From: an uncultured Candidatus Poseidoniales archaeon
Lineage (GTDB): Archaea; Thermoplasmatota; Poseidoniia; Poseidoniales; Thalassarchaeaceae
DNA length: 53,942 nt
Direction: 5' to 3'
NCBI GenBank assembly: GCA_902573015.1
Contig: CACGIE010000006.1
Coordinates: 1 to 53,942, forward strand
Part shown: piece by piece, positions 34,505-43,596 of the stretch
Position numbering within the stretch: position 1 is the first letter of the stretch
Layout of the letters: every line of letters starts with the position of its first letter
Notes under the pieces: model-generated
What the model was told of the DNA's origin: nothing
Seen by the model: the letters and a program-made list of their open reading frames with translations, nothing else
Databases searched by the model: none
Program-made: the position numbers and the translations under genes

Positions 34505-36214
34505 ATGGGGAATGACTTCGTTCCAGATGACTTAGATGCATCGAACTGGGAAAACCTAGAGCCCTTGACTAGGGACCTCTTGGATAGGAAATTAAGTTGT
34601 TCAGGATGCTTAGAAAATCTAATTTCAGACTCATCCAAACTAGCAGAACATGTTTCTGAGACCGGAGCACTGTTGTACATTGGGATGACATGTGACACTG
34701 AGAGCGAGGAGAAGAAAGGTAGTTTCCTAGAGTTTGTTAGCAATGTAAGGCCCAAGCTGTCTGAGTTCTCGGATTCTCTGAATAGAAGGATTGTGAATCA
34801 TCCATCCGTTGATGACCTCCCTGAAAGATACGGCCTGATGCTTAGAGGGATGAGGAATGATATAGAGATATTCCGAAAAGAGAACATCCCTCTTGGTGTC
34901 AGGCAGACTGAGCTAGTAACAGAGGCTCAGTCAATAAACGGTGCTATGACAGTTGATTTCCATGGAGAAGAGATGACCTTCCCCCAGATGAGCAAATTCC
35001 TCGAATCAAACGATAGATCGGAGCGTCAGGCTGCTTGGACCGCTATGGCAGGGAGAAGGATGGAGGATAACGAGAGGCTATCGGAAATCTTCGATGAGTT
35101 GATTTCGATAAGACACCAGATCGCTCTCAACGCAGGGTTCGAAAGTTACACGCAATACATGTTCAGAGCGATGCATAGGTTCGACTATACCATTGAAGAC
35201 TGTCTAGAATTTCATGACTCGGTAGAATCTGTATGTATCCCAATACTCAATGAGATTAACATGAACAGGAAAACGGGTCTTGGAATCAGCGAATTGAGAC
35301 CGTGGGATGTTAATGAAAAGGGAGGCTCTGGCCCCGATATACACGGCAAAGATCCCCTAAGGCCATTCCATTCGGTTGAAGAAATGGTAGAGAAACTGTC
35401 AGAGATGTTCAATGAAATCTCAGAAGACCTAGGTGGAAAATTCGACAGACTCGTAGAAATGGATACCCTTGATCTGGATACCAGAAAGGGCAAGGCCCCA
35501 GGTGGTTACCAATACTACTTGGAGAAGAGCAGGGTACCTTTCATTTTCATGAATGCGGCTGGTTTGCAAGGTGACTTGGAGACAATGATCCATGAAGCAG
35601 GCCATGCCTTCCACTCACTGTACTGTGGCGATCTGGAGCTGATTGACGAGAGAGACTATCCTATCGAGTTCGCTGAGGTCGCATCTATGTCAATGGAATT
35701 ACTAACACAACCATGGTGGGATAAATTCTACGAGGATGAAGAAGACTCCGCAAGGGCGAGGAGGACGCATCTAGAAGGAGTGGTTTTCTTGCTTCCTTGG
35801 ATAGCCACAATAGACTCTTTCCAGCATTGGATTTACGCTAATCCGGGTCATTCCAGGGAGGAAAGAGCAGAGGTGTGGCTCTCAATAAGAGACAAATTCG
35901 GGTCTGACATGAACTGGACTGGTCATACAGATTTCAGAGAGGTTTCTTGGCAGCAGCAGGGCCATCTTTTCGGCGTACCTTTCTATTACATTGAATACGG
36001 AATAGCGCAACTAGGATCACTGCAGCTATGGAAGACACAAATGGGAGATCCGCAAAAGGCATTGGATGACTACGCGAATGCGATGTCACTCGGGAACACA
36101 AAGACTCTTCCGGAACTCTTTGAAGCGGCGGATCTGAAACTAGGATTCGACGAGGGACACTTCCTCTCCCTACTCGGGATGGTCGAGTTGGAGCTATCGG
36201 AATTATCTGCTTAG
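34505..36214 (+). CDS. pepF: M3 family metallopeptidase (oligoendopeptidase F-like)
   Basis: A cytoplasmic zinc peptidase that cuts short peptides. The zinc site is H363-E-A-G-H367 in MIHEAGHAFHSLYCGD, with the third ligand in IEFAEVASMSMELL. Other family marks are PGGYQYYLEKSRVPFIFMNA before the active site and GVPFYYIEYGIAQLGSLQLW near the C-terminus. At 569 residues it has the normal PepF length and no signal peptide. It would complete breakdown of peptides released by the surface protease. It is the last gene of the plus-strand run from hel308, convergent with radA. Confidence 0.94.
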   Translation: MGNDFVPDDLDASNWENLEPLTRDLLDRKLSCSGCLENLISDSSKLAEHVSETGALLYIGMTCDTESEEKKGSFLEFVSNVRPKLSEFSDSLNRRIVNHPSVDDLPERYGLMLRGMRNDIEIFRKENIPLGVRQTELVTEAQSINGAMTVDFHGEEMTFPQMSKFLESNDRSERQAAWTAMAGRRMEDNERLSEIFDELISIRHQIALNAGFESYTQYMFRAMHRFDYTIEDCLEFHDSVESVCIPILNEINMNRKTGLGISELRPWDVNEKGGSGPDIHGKDPLRPFHSVEEMVEKLSEMFNEISEDLGGKFDRLVEMDTLDLDTRKGKAPGGYQYYLEKSRVPFIFMNAAGLQGDLETMIHEAGHAFHSLYCGDLELIDERDYPIEFAEVASMSMELLTQPWWDKFYEDEEDSARARRTHLEGVVFLLPWIATIDSFQHWIYANPGHSREERAEVWLSIRDKFGSDMNWTGHTDFREVSWQQQGHLFGVPFYYIEYGIAQLGSLQLWKTQMGDPQKALDDYANAMSLGNTKTLPELFEAADLKLGFDEGHFLSLLGMVELELSELSA

Positions 36215-36238
36215 TCTTCGGACTCCGAGGCCTGCGCG

Positions 36239-37240
36239 CTAGTCACGCAGACCCTCGGATGTCACGGTAAAGACTGCCTCACCCTCGGGTAGATTAGGAC
36301 TGTCAATCAGGCGAGCAATTCTACGGCCCCCCTTTGACTTCCTCAGGTAAAGACGGAATGTGCTGGCGTGTCCGACGATATGCCCTCCTACTGCTCTGGT
36401 GGGATCTCCCCACATCGCATCTGGTTTCGCCTGAACCTGGTTTGTCACCAAAACGATCGCATTCTGAACATCTGCGACCTGCTTGAGTTCCTTCATGTGT
36501 CGGTTGAGCTTCTGCTGTCTGGGAGCTAACATCCCTCTGCCGACGTACTCAGCTCTGAAGTGACTTGTCAGAGAATCGACAATGATCACTTTCACATCAA
36601 TACTCTTTGCCATCCTCTTGATCTCATCGACAAGTAACATCTGGTGAGCAGAATTGTAAGCCCTGGCTACGTGTATCCTATCCAGTGCATCTTGAGGATC
36701 CATGTCCACACCTTCTGCCATCTGGGCTATTCTCTCCGGTCTGAAAGTGTCTTCAGTGTCAATGTAAACCACCTCTCCATCTAGTCCCCCCTGCTCTAAA
36801 GAAAGAATGCAGTTCACCGCTAACTGATGCCCAATTTGCGTCTTTCCACTGCCGAATTCTCCGAATACCTCTACTATTGCCTGAGTCTCGAAACCTCCAC
36901 CTAGTAGTTCATCCAGAGATGAGGCTCCGGAGGTCAACTTCTGAACTCTCTTCCTCTTCTCGAGAAGTGCCACTCCACTAACGAAACCTCCAATATTCGC
37001 TAGCTTCTTTGCTCCTGCGATAATCTTGGCGGCTACTGCCTCTCCCAGTTCTGCTTGGTCTGATAGTTCAGATGGACTCATCACAGCTATCCCAAGAAGT
37101 TCCTCGAAACCTGCTTCTCGGAGCTTCTCCGCAGTTGCAGGACCCACGCCTGGGAGATCCTCGATAGTGGGCTCTGCATCGTCCACATCGATCACAATTT
37201 CTTCTTCTTCCATTTTCTCACTCGCTGTTTCTTCGCTCAT
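36239..37240 (-). CDS. radA: DNA repair and recombination protein RadA
   Basis: Archaeal RecA/Rad51 recombinase that forms filaments on single-stranded DNA. The N-terminal helix-hairpin-helix is at 24-80 ([20 protein letters not shown]), the linker motif follows, Walker A is GEFGSGKT (127-134), Walker B is [17 protein letters not shown], and the L2 region and [14 protein letters not shown] are present. At 333 residues it is full length without an intein. A strongly acidic N-terminal tail (about 20 residues) is typical of this genome. GGTGA sits just before ATG 37240, and a CATATAC box lies about 38 bases upstream, suggesting a short leader. Confidence 0.97.
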   Translation of the reverse strand: MSEETASEKMEEEEIVIDVDDAEPTIEDLPGVGPATAEKLREAGFEELLGIAVMSPSELSDQAELGEAVAAKIIAGAKKLANIGGFVSGVALLEKRKRVQKLTSGASSLDELLGGGFETQAIVEVFGEFGSGKTQIGHQLAVNCILSLEQGGLDGEVVYIDTEDTFRPERIAQMAEGVDMDPQDALDRIHVARAYNSAHQMLLVDEIKRMAKSIDVKVIIVDSLTSHFRAEYVGRGMLAPRQQKLNRHMKELKQVADVQNAIVLVTNQVQAKPDAMWGDPTRAVGGHIVGHASTFRLYLRKSKGGRRIARLIDSPNLPEGEAVFTVTSEGLRD

Positions 37241-37274
37241 CTGTTCACCAATACTTCTCTGTCGTTAATCGGGG

Positions 37275-37283
37275 GTATATGAA
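37275..37283 (-). promoter_or_regulatory. TATA-like box upstream of radA
   Basis: TTCATATAC on the minus strand lies about 39 bases before ATG 37240. Initiation near 37253 would leave a short leader holding the GGTGA ribosome-binding site. Confidence 0.4.
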
Positions 37284-37372
37284 CAAATGAAGGACCCCTG
37301 GTCGCTCTATGAAAGTAGTCATTCTTTGAGAATCATTGCAGTACAGCGATTTTTCACTTTCACTTTATTTTC

Positions 37373-37450
37373 TGGTAGCGGGTGATGGATTTGAACCATC
37401 GGTCTCCGGGTTATGAGCCCGACGAGATAACCTGACTACTCCAACCCGCT
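37373..37450 (-). tRNA. Initiator tRNA-Met (CAT), CCA encoded
   Basis: On the minus strand, acceptor AGCGGGT pairs with ACCCGCT, so the first pair is A1-U72, an archaeal initiator trait. The anticodon stem ends in three G-C pairs around loop CTCATAA (GGG...CCC), the hallmark of initiators. The T arm is GATGG-TTCAAAT-CCATC. A and CCA are encoded at the 3' end. No intron is present. Confidence 0.95.
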
Positions 37451-37470
37451 ACCTCCGCGCTGGGGCCTCG

Positions 37471-37480
37471 ATTATTTGAA
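37471..37480 (-). promoter_or_regulatory. TATA-like box of initiator tRNA-Met
   Basis: TTCAAATAAT is centred 26 bases before the tRNA 5' end at 37450, standard archaeal spacing. Confidence 0.55.
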
Positions 37481-37558
37481 GCGAGCGGGGGATAAAAAAT
37501 GAGTCAGCGATGGCAACAGTATTGTGATGTCAGCATTCCGACAACATAGGAACTCACC

Positions 37559-38911
37559 ATGGATGGTCATTTGCTAATTCAGAATGCGACCCTGATTTTG
37601 CCGAATAGGGTTGTCGAGGGAGACTTGCGTGTTTCTGGCGGCTCTATCTCGACCATAGCACCCGGAGGGGGTTTGGATGCTGGAAGTAATGAGGTAGTGA
37701 TCGATGCAACGGGCTTACACTTGCTTCCAGGAGCAATCGATCCTCATGTTCACTTCAGGGAGCCTGGAAGTACCGAAAAGGAAGATTTAGAGAGCGGAAG
37801 TAGAGCTGCTGCTGCCGGAGGAGTAACCTCATTCCTTGACATGCCAAACAACAATCCCAATGCTACAAATCGCTCTACTTTGGAACGAAAAATTGCTATC
37901 GCTTCAAAGAAGTCTGTTACACATCATGGGTTCTTCATAGGTGCTACAAACGACAATATTGCAGATTTGCAAAGCGTGGAAGGAATGGATGGTGTTTGTG
38001 GAATCAAGATTTTCATGGGCAGCAGTACTGGAGACCTACTCGTTCATGAGCAAAAGCAACTGGAGAATATCTTCGCCAACACAGGGGGGATAATCGCGAC
38101 CCATGCGGAAGATGAGGAACGCTTGCAGCAGCGCACTGCAGAGTTCGAACACCGAACTGACATTGCTTCTCATGCAGAGTGCAGAGATGTTGAATGCGCT
38201 TTCCTAGCCACGAAAAGAGCGGCTTCACTAGCCAAGGATCACGATCATCGTCTCCACATCGTCCATCTGACAAGCCAGAAGGAAGCAGACTGGTTGCAGA
38301 AAAATAAAGGCGATCTCATCACTACCGAGGTGTGCACCCAGCACCTGACCTTCGATCAGGATGATGTTGAGAGTCTAGGAGAGAGGGTTCTGATGAATCC
38401 GCCAATTCGTTATACGGAGGATCGAGACTCTCTTTGGAGGAGTCTGAAGGATGGCACCATAGATTGTGTGGCCACCGACCATGCCCCTCACACGCTGGAG
38501 TCTAAATCTGTGGGTTTCCCTAACGCACCGGCTGGAATGCCAGGTGTCGAGACATCGTTACCGCTAATGCTGACTCACGCATTGGATGGCAAATGTAGCG
38601 TCTCAGAAGTAGTTAGCTGGATGTGCGAGGGACCTGCCAAGGTATACGGCATTCAGAACAAGGGCTCCTTAATCGAGGGATATGATGCTGACTTGACTTT
38701 GGTGGACTTGGAAACTAAGAGAACCATAACCGATGCGGATACATGGACGAGGGTTGGATGGACTCCATACGATGGTATGGAGCTCACAGGATGGCCAAGA
38801 TACACGATAGTGGATGGCGAGATAGTCCACAAAAGAGAGGAAAAAGGGGCACTACGTGGATTGCCGGTTGCACTACCAGGCTCAGTGGGTAGAGCACTAA
38901 GGTTCGGTTAG
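37559..38911 (+). CDS. pyrC: Dihydroorotase
   Basis: Closes carbamoyl-aspartate to dihydroorotate in pyrimidine synthesis. Zinc ligands H63 and H65 lie in DPHVHFREPG; the lysine that becomes carboxylated is in GIKIFMGSS; further ligands are in IATHAEDE and IVHLTSQKE, and the catalytic Asp is in ATDHAPHTLESK. At 450 residues it is of the class I amidohydrolase type. An AT-rich GGATAAAAAATG at about 37491-37502 could serve as promoter, giving a short leader. The aspartate carbamoyltransferase genes pyrBI are 8 kb downstream, so the pathway is split. Confidence 0.95.
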   Translation: MDGHLLIQNATLILPNRVVEGDLRVSGGSISTIAPGGGLDAGSNEVVIDATGLHLLPGAIDPHVHFREPGSTEKEDLESGSRAAAAGGVTSFLDMPNNNPNATNRSTLERKIAIASKKSVTHHGFFIGATNDNIADLQSVEGMDGVCGIKIFMGSSTGDLLVHEQKQLENIFANTGGIIATHAEDEERLQQRTAEFEHRTDIASHAECRDVECAFLATKRAASLAKDHDHRLHIVHLTSQKEADWLQKNKGDLITTEVCTQHLTFDQDDVESLGERVLMNPPIRYTEDRDSLWRSLKDGTIDCVATDHAPHTLESKSVGFPNAPAGMPGVETSLPLMLTHALDGKCSVSEVVSWMCEGPAKVYGIQNKGSLIEGYDADLTLVDLETKRTITDADTWTRVGWTPYDGMELTGWPRYTIVDGEIVHKREEKGALRGLPVALPGSVGRALRFG

Positions 38912-38920
38912 TGGCTCTAG

Positions 38921-41359
38921 CTAGTCCTCGCAACCCTCTGCTTCTGACTCGTTGCATGGGTGTGTCTCTGTCTCTTCAGATGACTCTTCTGAGTCCTCAT
39001 CGACTCTATCAGGTTCATCGGAGACATAGTTGTACTCTACTGGCTCATTTCCGGGAAGTTCCAACTCGACCATCATTTGTAGGTCGGTCGTCCTATGGAC
39101 TGTAGCTCCGCCAGCTGAGAAGGCGTAGACGTAGTCCCCCATGAACATCGATCTCCTGATGTTCGTCGAGCCTGACCACCAACTTGACAGGCCCTCCTCG
39201 TTGTAGAACTCAGAGTGCTCAACCTCGCCATGATTTGATAGGGATCCGTTTTCGGTATCGATGTTGATCATCTTGAGCATCGAGACGTATTCATACCCGT
39301 AATGAGAGTAGACCTTACCCTCGATCTCAATCTCGTCGTAGACGTACCTGTGAGTGGACAGTGGGACTGCCAAAAGTGACTCAGGAGCCCAGAAGGTGAA
39401 TGCCTTGTGCTCGTAAGTTGCTTCGGAGTAGGACCAAGACCAGCCGCAGGTCATGATGTCCTCGCAGTTCTCGTCGACGTAAGCAGGAGTGAGTGGAAGA
39501 GTATCCGATAGACTCGGATTACTGGTGTCACTGACATCGAAAAGGGAGACTTGTGTAATGGACCAATCAAGACCGAGCCCATCCGCTCCTCCAGCTATTC
39601 CAATGGTGAGCAGGTTGTCATCGTCAATTGGATGGATGTAAGTTGACACTCCGGGTACGTGCAGTTCCCCCAGAACAATAGGGTTGTAGGGGTCGGAGAG
39701 ATCGATGACCCATAATGGGTCAATGTTCATGAAAGTCACTAGGTAGCCCCTATCTCCGACGAATCTAGCACTCCAAATCGTCTCTCCTTCTGCAATATCT
39801 CCGAGGAAGCCGATTTGATCGAGCTTCCCTTCTCCATCGTCCATCAAGATAGTGACTTGGTTTGTGGGTCCTGTCCAGACCGGTTCGCCATTCTCGTCTG
39901 TTTCAGCCAACCTCCACCACATCCACCAGTTGTCGGAAGTCGATGCGATGCGAATCGAACCATTATGCTCACTTATTGAGAACTGGTCGTTTACAGTCCC
40001 CTCAACCCTACCGGAAGCGAGATAGGTAGTGTGATTCGCATCGCTGATGTCGAATGAGTGGATGTTCGTGGCGTCCTCCCACTCAGAGTTCCTCCAGAAC
40101 CACCAGCCGTCGTTCGCTGGCTCGGCTAGAACCAAGGTGTCCTCTGAGGAGTAGACATGGGCCCATGAGGATGTGATGTGGTCAACCTCAAGAGATACTT
40201 CTTCATTGAGCATCTGCATTGTCATTATGGTAGTGAATCCCCGTCCTGCGCTATCAGAGCTCGCTGAGAACTCTGTACACTGCTCGTAGGTCAGAGGATG
40301 TGTGAATATCTCCCCTTCCCTGATTTCGTATATGTGAGGGACGAAGTCATCCAGAGTGAGCTCTGATATGACCTGCTCATTGTCTAGAACGGTCTGCTTT
40401 ACGCTATCGTTCCAGATACTCATTCTCTCGTCAGTATCTTCTACTGACCAGTACTCCTCTGGTAATTCGACCCAGTTTCTGATCCCGTCGAAGTATGTCC
40501 AAAGGTGTGTTACTGAGCGAACCGTTCCATCAACCATCCTTGCCGTGTGGTAGTTGCCCTCGATGTACATCTCCTTCTCTACAACTGGAGAGGATCGATT
40601 CGTTATGTCTACCACGGTGTACTTGACGAGGTTCTGAACCTTCGTGTAGCCGTAGGTCGCGTCACTGAACGGGTCGGTGACGGTGACTTCCTCGGACATC
40701 ATCTTCCTGAGATCGCTATCTTCGGGTAGAGACCAGTAGTATATCGAAGAGGAGATAACCAGCCTGTCGCCCTCAATCATCATCTGAGTAGGGTTTCCCT
40801 CAATTGTTAGGTTGGACTCCAATGTGAGTTCACCAAACTCAGGAACCCCCATTATTAGTAGCAATTGACCGTTCAGCATGTAGATGTGGTAACCATCAGT
40901 CTTCAGGAAGTCCGCTTCGTCTACACCCGCCTCCTGATTATTCGTACCCGAAAACTCCCCCTCGCGGGATTCTGTGGTCTGTCCGGACCCAGTCCCTCCA
41001 GTATCAGAAGCCGAGTCATCAGCAAGAGCCAATTCTGGTTCTGCGAAGATGGATCCGCCATCCATCCTCATCATAATTGGCTCTGTGACCCAGTGCCAGT
41101 AGCTTTGTTGATCCAGATTTACTATCATCTCGTCGTACACTGCCGTCTTTAGATCCTCCAGAAGTGTCTCGCATGCATCGTAGGTCTGTAGAGAGGGAGA
41201 AGATCTGGTTCTCTCTGGCAGATCTAGCTTAGGATAGTCCCCCTCTAGTGCATCTATGGTCCTATCAATGTCCTCGATGACCCCATCTACAGCCTGTAGA
41301 CAGCCGGCTGTCATCATCAAGAGCATCATCGAGAAAGCTCGAATGGATTTTCTCCTCAT
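38921..41359 (-). CDS. Beta-propeller domain lipoprotein
   Basis: An 812-residue exported protein. The N-terminus is a signal with a lipobox-like MMTAGC, followed by an acidic linker. The family core, known from secreted archaeal and bacterial beta-propeller proteins, begins TNNQEAGVDEADFLKTDGYH, where the GVDEAD(F/I)xKTDG motif is diagnostic. Blade strands follow (WVIDLSDPYNPIVLGELHVP, YLVTFMNIDPLWVIDLS). The C-terminus is Glu-rich. I chose ATG 41359, because the frame above it (to 41425) is not signal-like and a GGAGG lies seven bases before this ATG. Function of the family is not established; surface binding or scaffolding is likely. Confidence 0.88.
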   Translation of the reverse strand: MRRKSIRAFSMMLLMMTAGCLQAVDGVIEDIDRTIDALEGDYPKLDLPERTRSSPSLQTYDACETLLEDLKTAVYDEMIVNLDQQSYWHWVTEPIMMRMDGGSIFAEPELALADDSASDTGGTGSGQTTESREGEFSGTNNQEAGVDEADFLKTDGYHIYMLNGQLLLIMGVPEFGELTLESNLTIEGNPTQMMIEGDRLVISSSIYYWSLPEDSDLRKMMSEEVTVTDPFSDATYGYTKVQNLVKYTVVDITNRSSPVVEKEMYIEGNYHTARMVDGTVRSVTHLWTYFDGIRNWVELPEEYWSVEDTDERMSIWNDSVKQTVLDNEQVISELTLDDFVPHIYEIREGEIFTHPLTYEQCTEFSASSDSAGRGFTTIMTMQMLNEEVSLEVDHITSSWAHVYSSEDTLVLAEPANDGWWFWRNSEWEDATNIHSFDISDANHTTYLASGRVEGTVNDQFSISEHNGSIRIASTSDNWWMWWRLAETDENGEPVWTGPTNQVTILMDDGEGKLDQIGFLGDIAEGETIWSARFVGDRGYLVTFMNIDPLWVIDLSDPYNPIVLGELHVPGVSTYIHPIDDDNLLTIGIAGGADGLGLDWSITQVSLFDVSDTSNPSLSDTLPLTPAYVDENCEDIMTCGWSWSYSEATYEHKAFTFWAPESLLAVPLSTHRYVYDEIEIEGKVYSHYGYEYVSMLKMINIDTENGSLSNHGEVEHSEFYNEEGLSSWWSGSTNIRRSMFMGDYVYAFSAGGATVHRTTDLQMMVELELPGNEPVEYNYVSDEPDRVDEDSEESSEETETHPCNESEAEGCED

Positions 41360-41366
41360 ATCTTTA

Positions 41367-41371
41367 CCTCC
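41367..41371 (-). promoter_or_regulatory. Strong Shine-Dalgarno site of the beta-propeller gene
   Basis: GGAGG lies seven bases before ATG 41359 and decides the start. It is a clearer site than most genes here have. A TATA-like TATTGAAATAAGG (41379-41391) lies so near that initiation 26 bases downstream would remove this site, so the real promoter may be further upstream. Confidence 0.6.
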
Positions 41372-41421
41372 GTGATTCCTTATTTCAATACAGTAGTGAG
41401 TCAGCATATACCAACCGTGTT

Positions 41422-41610
41422 TCAAATTCCGATCGAACCATAATTCAGTGGCTCACGCATTTGAGAAATATTACTCGGTGCTGGATCTTCCGAATCCTCC
41501 TCCTCTTCGCTCGTCATTTCAACGCCACCAGGGTGCTCACTGGTGACGAGGCTCTTAGTGCCGGCCAGGAAAATCAGCGCGGCGACCTGCATGTCCAGTG
41601 TTTGGTCCAT
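41422..41610 (-). CDS. Small acidic protein of unknown function, 62 aa
   Basis: A 62-codon frame fills most of the gap between the beta-propeller gene and tRNA-Gly. The product has a mildly hydrophobic start (MQVAALIFLAGTKSLV), then a run of Glu/Ser (EMTSEEEEDSED) and a polar tail. No family is recognised. Support comes from a TATA-like TTTAAATTA 27 bases before the ATG, which would make a leaderless message. The rest of the interval from 41360 to 41688 shows only that promoter and the ribosome-binding site of the next gene. Confidence 0.45.
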   Translation of the reverse strand: MDQTLDMQVAALIFLAGTKSLVTSEHPGGVEMTSEEEEDSEDPAPSNISQMREPLNYGSIGI

Positions 41611-41632
41611 GAAACTTCAACATCGTCATCTG

Positions 41633-41641
41633 TAATTTAAA
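41633..41641 (-). promoter_or_regulatory. TATA-like box of the 62-aa gene
   Basis: TTTAAATTA on the minus strand is centred about 27 bases before ATG 41610. Confidence 0.45.
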
Positions 41642-41688
41642 CAAATTGGCGGCATGCGTCGGTGATGTTTCAGACATTTACCGGATAT

Positions 41689-41763
41689 TGGTGCGAACAC
41701 CGGGAGTTGAACCCGGGTTAGCAGGTTGGGAACCTGCTGTCATAACCACTAGACCATGTCCGC
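41689..41763 (-). tRNA. tRNA-Gly (CCC), CCA encoded
   Basis: On the minus strand, acceptor GCGGACA pairs with TGTTCGC (one G-U), followed by A and CCA. The anticodon stem GCAGG/CCTGC encloses loop TTCCCAA, giving anticodon CCC. The T arm is CCGGG-TTCAACT-CCCGG. A TATA-like TCAATTAC lies 27 bases upstream at 41787-41794. Confidence 0.94.
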
Positions 41764-41786
41764 TTCAGTCAAGGGAGGGAGTCTTG

Positions 41787-41794
41787 GTAATTGA
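41787..41794 (-). promoter_or_regulatory. TATA-like box of tRNA-Gly
   Basis: TCAATTAC on the minus strand is centred about 27 bases before the tRNA 5' end at 41763. Readthrough from the coiled-coil gene that ends at 41825 is also possible. Confidence 0.4.
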
Positions 41795-41824
41795 GAGGCT
41801 CGGTTTATACAGAATCGAGATGCT

Positions 41825-43534
41825 CTAGACTAGGCGACGAAGTGCTTCCATTGACGAGTCTGCATCTCCCAATGATTCCAAGCAATCGTCAATCTGCCCT
41901 TCTGAAAGGGCCCTCTCTGCAGCTGCAAGATGTCCCTCGGTTGAAATCCTGTCTTTGTTGTCCGCTCCATAACCCGATGAATCGAGCCTCTTCCTGAGTT
42001 TTCTCCAATCTTCGTCCAAGAATTCGAGCATCTCTCGGGCCTCTTCGATCCTGGAATAGAAATCATCCAGCTCTCCAGCTAGTGCGCTCAGGCTTTCTGC
42101 GGACTCTATCCATTTTCCCGCATCTGCCGACGATTTAGCCTCATCCAGTCTTCTACTCCACTCAGAGCCCGAGTCTCCTGCTGGTATCCTGTCCTCGATG
42201 CTCTTGACCTGTCTCAGAGACCTCTGGACAGTGGTTTTCGCTTCGGATTCCTTCCTTATCGACCTAGTCACTCCTTCCGAGAGTCCTATTGCGAGAGACG
42301 CGTTGCCAGATTCTAAAGCCACAATTGCATCTTCCAACCTCTTGTTGAGATCACCAATAGAGGCCGAATCGTATGACGAAACCTCGCTCTTGGCCTCCTC
42401 CAAGGATTTTCTTGCTTGTAACATTAGGTCTTCTACATCATCCATCTGGGATGGGATCTCTGAAACAATTGCCAATGCATACTGTGGATCTTCATCTTCC
42501 ATGGCTTTTTTTGCTTCATTCAGAGTTGATCGAAGTCCTTGGACCAAGTGACCTTGCGCATCGGAGATTGCTTTCTCGGCCTCATCAATCGCTTCTATGG
42601 CATTCTGCCAATTGGACTCGATCATCTCTGCCTCGGACTGAGCCTCCCTGAATCTACTTTCAGAAGTCCTGAGTGAGCCGTTTTCAAGTTCGTTCAAGGC
42701 GTTTTCGAAAATCTTCCTTGGCCTACCTGGGAAACCTGTTATTTTCTCGGCTTTATTGACAGAGATTTCGGATCGCTCCCTGATTTCTTCGACGTCGGAT
42801 ACGAATGATGCAATCCTAGTTGCTTCCCTCTTGGCTTCTGAGATCAGTTCAGTACCTCTTTCAGGATTTTTCCATCCTTGCTCTCTGGCCATCTTCAGTA
42901 GGGAGTTTGGTTGCTGCATCAGTGTGTTCCCAGACTGTAGACCAAGGATATGTCTCTCTGCATCCTTAAGTTGTTCAGAGAAAACTTGCCTTTCTTGCTC
43001 TAAGCCGTCTTTCGTGAGTAGTATGGGTATAGTGGTGAATGAGGCGGCAATTGCCATGATCAGGAGAGATGCAAGGTTTGATTCCAGGACTATCGGAATA
43101 GCAAGAGTGAATCCAATTGTTGTTATCATGCCCCTCCATCTCCTTGTTTTCACATCGTATCCCAATATAGTCCTCGATGTATAATACAGAATTGCGGAGA
43201 CAAGGACAAGAGTTAGGACTGCAGTAATGTTTCCTTCATCACGATTTACCGCTGCTATTGCAAGTAGTAATGGCCATGCAACGCAGCATGCAGTAGAGAT
43301 TCGCATCCTCTCAGTTGGTCCAAATTCTACTAGATCCTGAAGAAGTAGTGCAGAGGAGAATAGGAGTAGTACTGGAACGTACCTATACAGTGGAGATGAT
43401 TCAGACCCGAAAGAAGAGAATAGCCACCAAGCTCCGAAAGAAATGAGTAGAATCTGAAAGAGCAATGATGCCCTATCTACTCTCGCTCGATGTTTGGCGA
43501 CGACACGCCTTGGGTAGTCTGGAAGCATCACCAT
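41825..43534 (-). CDS. Membrane protein with long cytoplasmic-looking coiled-coil domain
   Basis: A protein of about 569 residues. The first 190 residues hold five or six membrane helices (for example LLFQILLISFGAWWLF, YVPVLLLFSSALLLQDL, LTLVLVSAILYYT). The remaining 370 are helical bundles rich in Ala, Glu and Ser with repeated patterns such as ALESGNASLAIGLSEG, EDEDPQYALAIVSEIP and LSEGQIDDCLESLGDAD, like spectrin- or TPR-type helix pairs. I do not recognise a named family. The frame extends to 43618, but that part overlaps the preceding gene; ATG 43534 (or 43528) lies about 29 bases after a GTATACATATTG box. It forms a minus-strand set with the ectodomain protein and GHMP kinase. A structural or scaffold role is a guess. 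Confidence 0.8.
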   Translation of the reverse strand: MVMLPDYPRRVVAKHRARVDRASLLFQILLISFGAWWLFSSFGSESSPLYRYVPVLLLFSSALLLQDLVEFGPTERMRISTACCVAWPLLLAIAAVNRDEGNITAVLTLVLVSAILYYTSRTILGYDVKTRRWRGMITTIGFTLAIPIVLESNLASLLIMAIAASFTTIPILLTKDGLEQERQVFSEQLKDAERHILGLQSGNTLMQQPNSLLKMAREQGWKNPERGTELISEAKREATRIASFVSDVEEIRERSEISVNKAEKITGFPGRPRKIFENALNELENGSLRTSESRFREAQSEAEMIESNWQNAIEAIDEAEKAISDAQGHLVQGLRSTLNEAKKAMEDEDPQYALAIVSEIPSQMDDVEDLMLQARKSLEEAKSEVSSYDSASIGDLNKRLEDAIVALESGNASLAIGLSEGVTRSIRKESEAKTTVQRSLRQVKSIEDRIPAGDSGSEWSRRLDEAKSSADAGKWIESAESLSALAGELDDFYSRIEEAREMLEFLDEDWRKLRKRLDSSGYGADNKDRISTEGHLAAAERALSEGQIDDCLESLGDADSSMEALRRLV

Positions 43535-43596
43535 ATACCTTAAGATAAAGAGGGGGTCAATATGTATACGGTTCCAAGTGCAGGGTAGGGACAGGA

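Noticed and set aside
37373-37450. Possible intron-bearing or elongator tRNA-Met
   Set aside because: The anticodon loop is a plain seven bases, and the A1-U72 pair and three G-C pairs mark an intron-free initiator.
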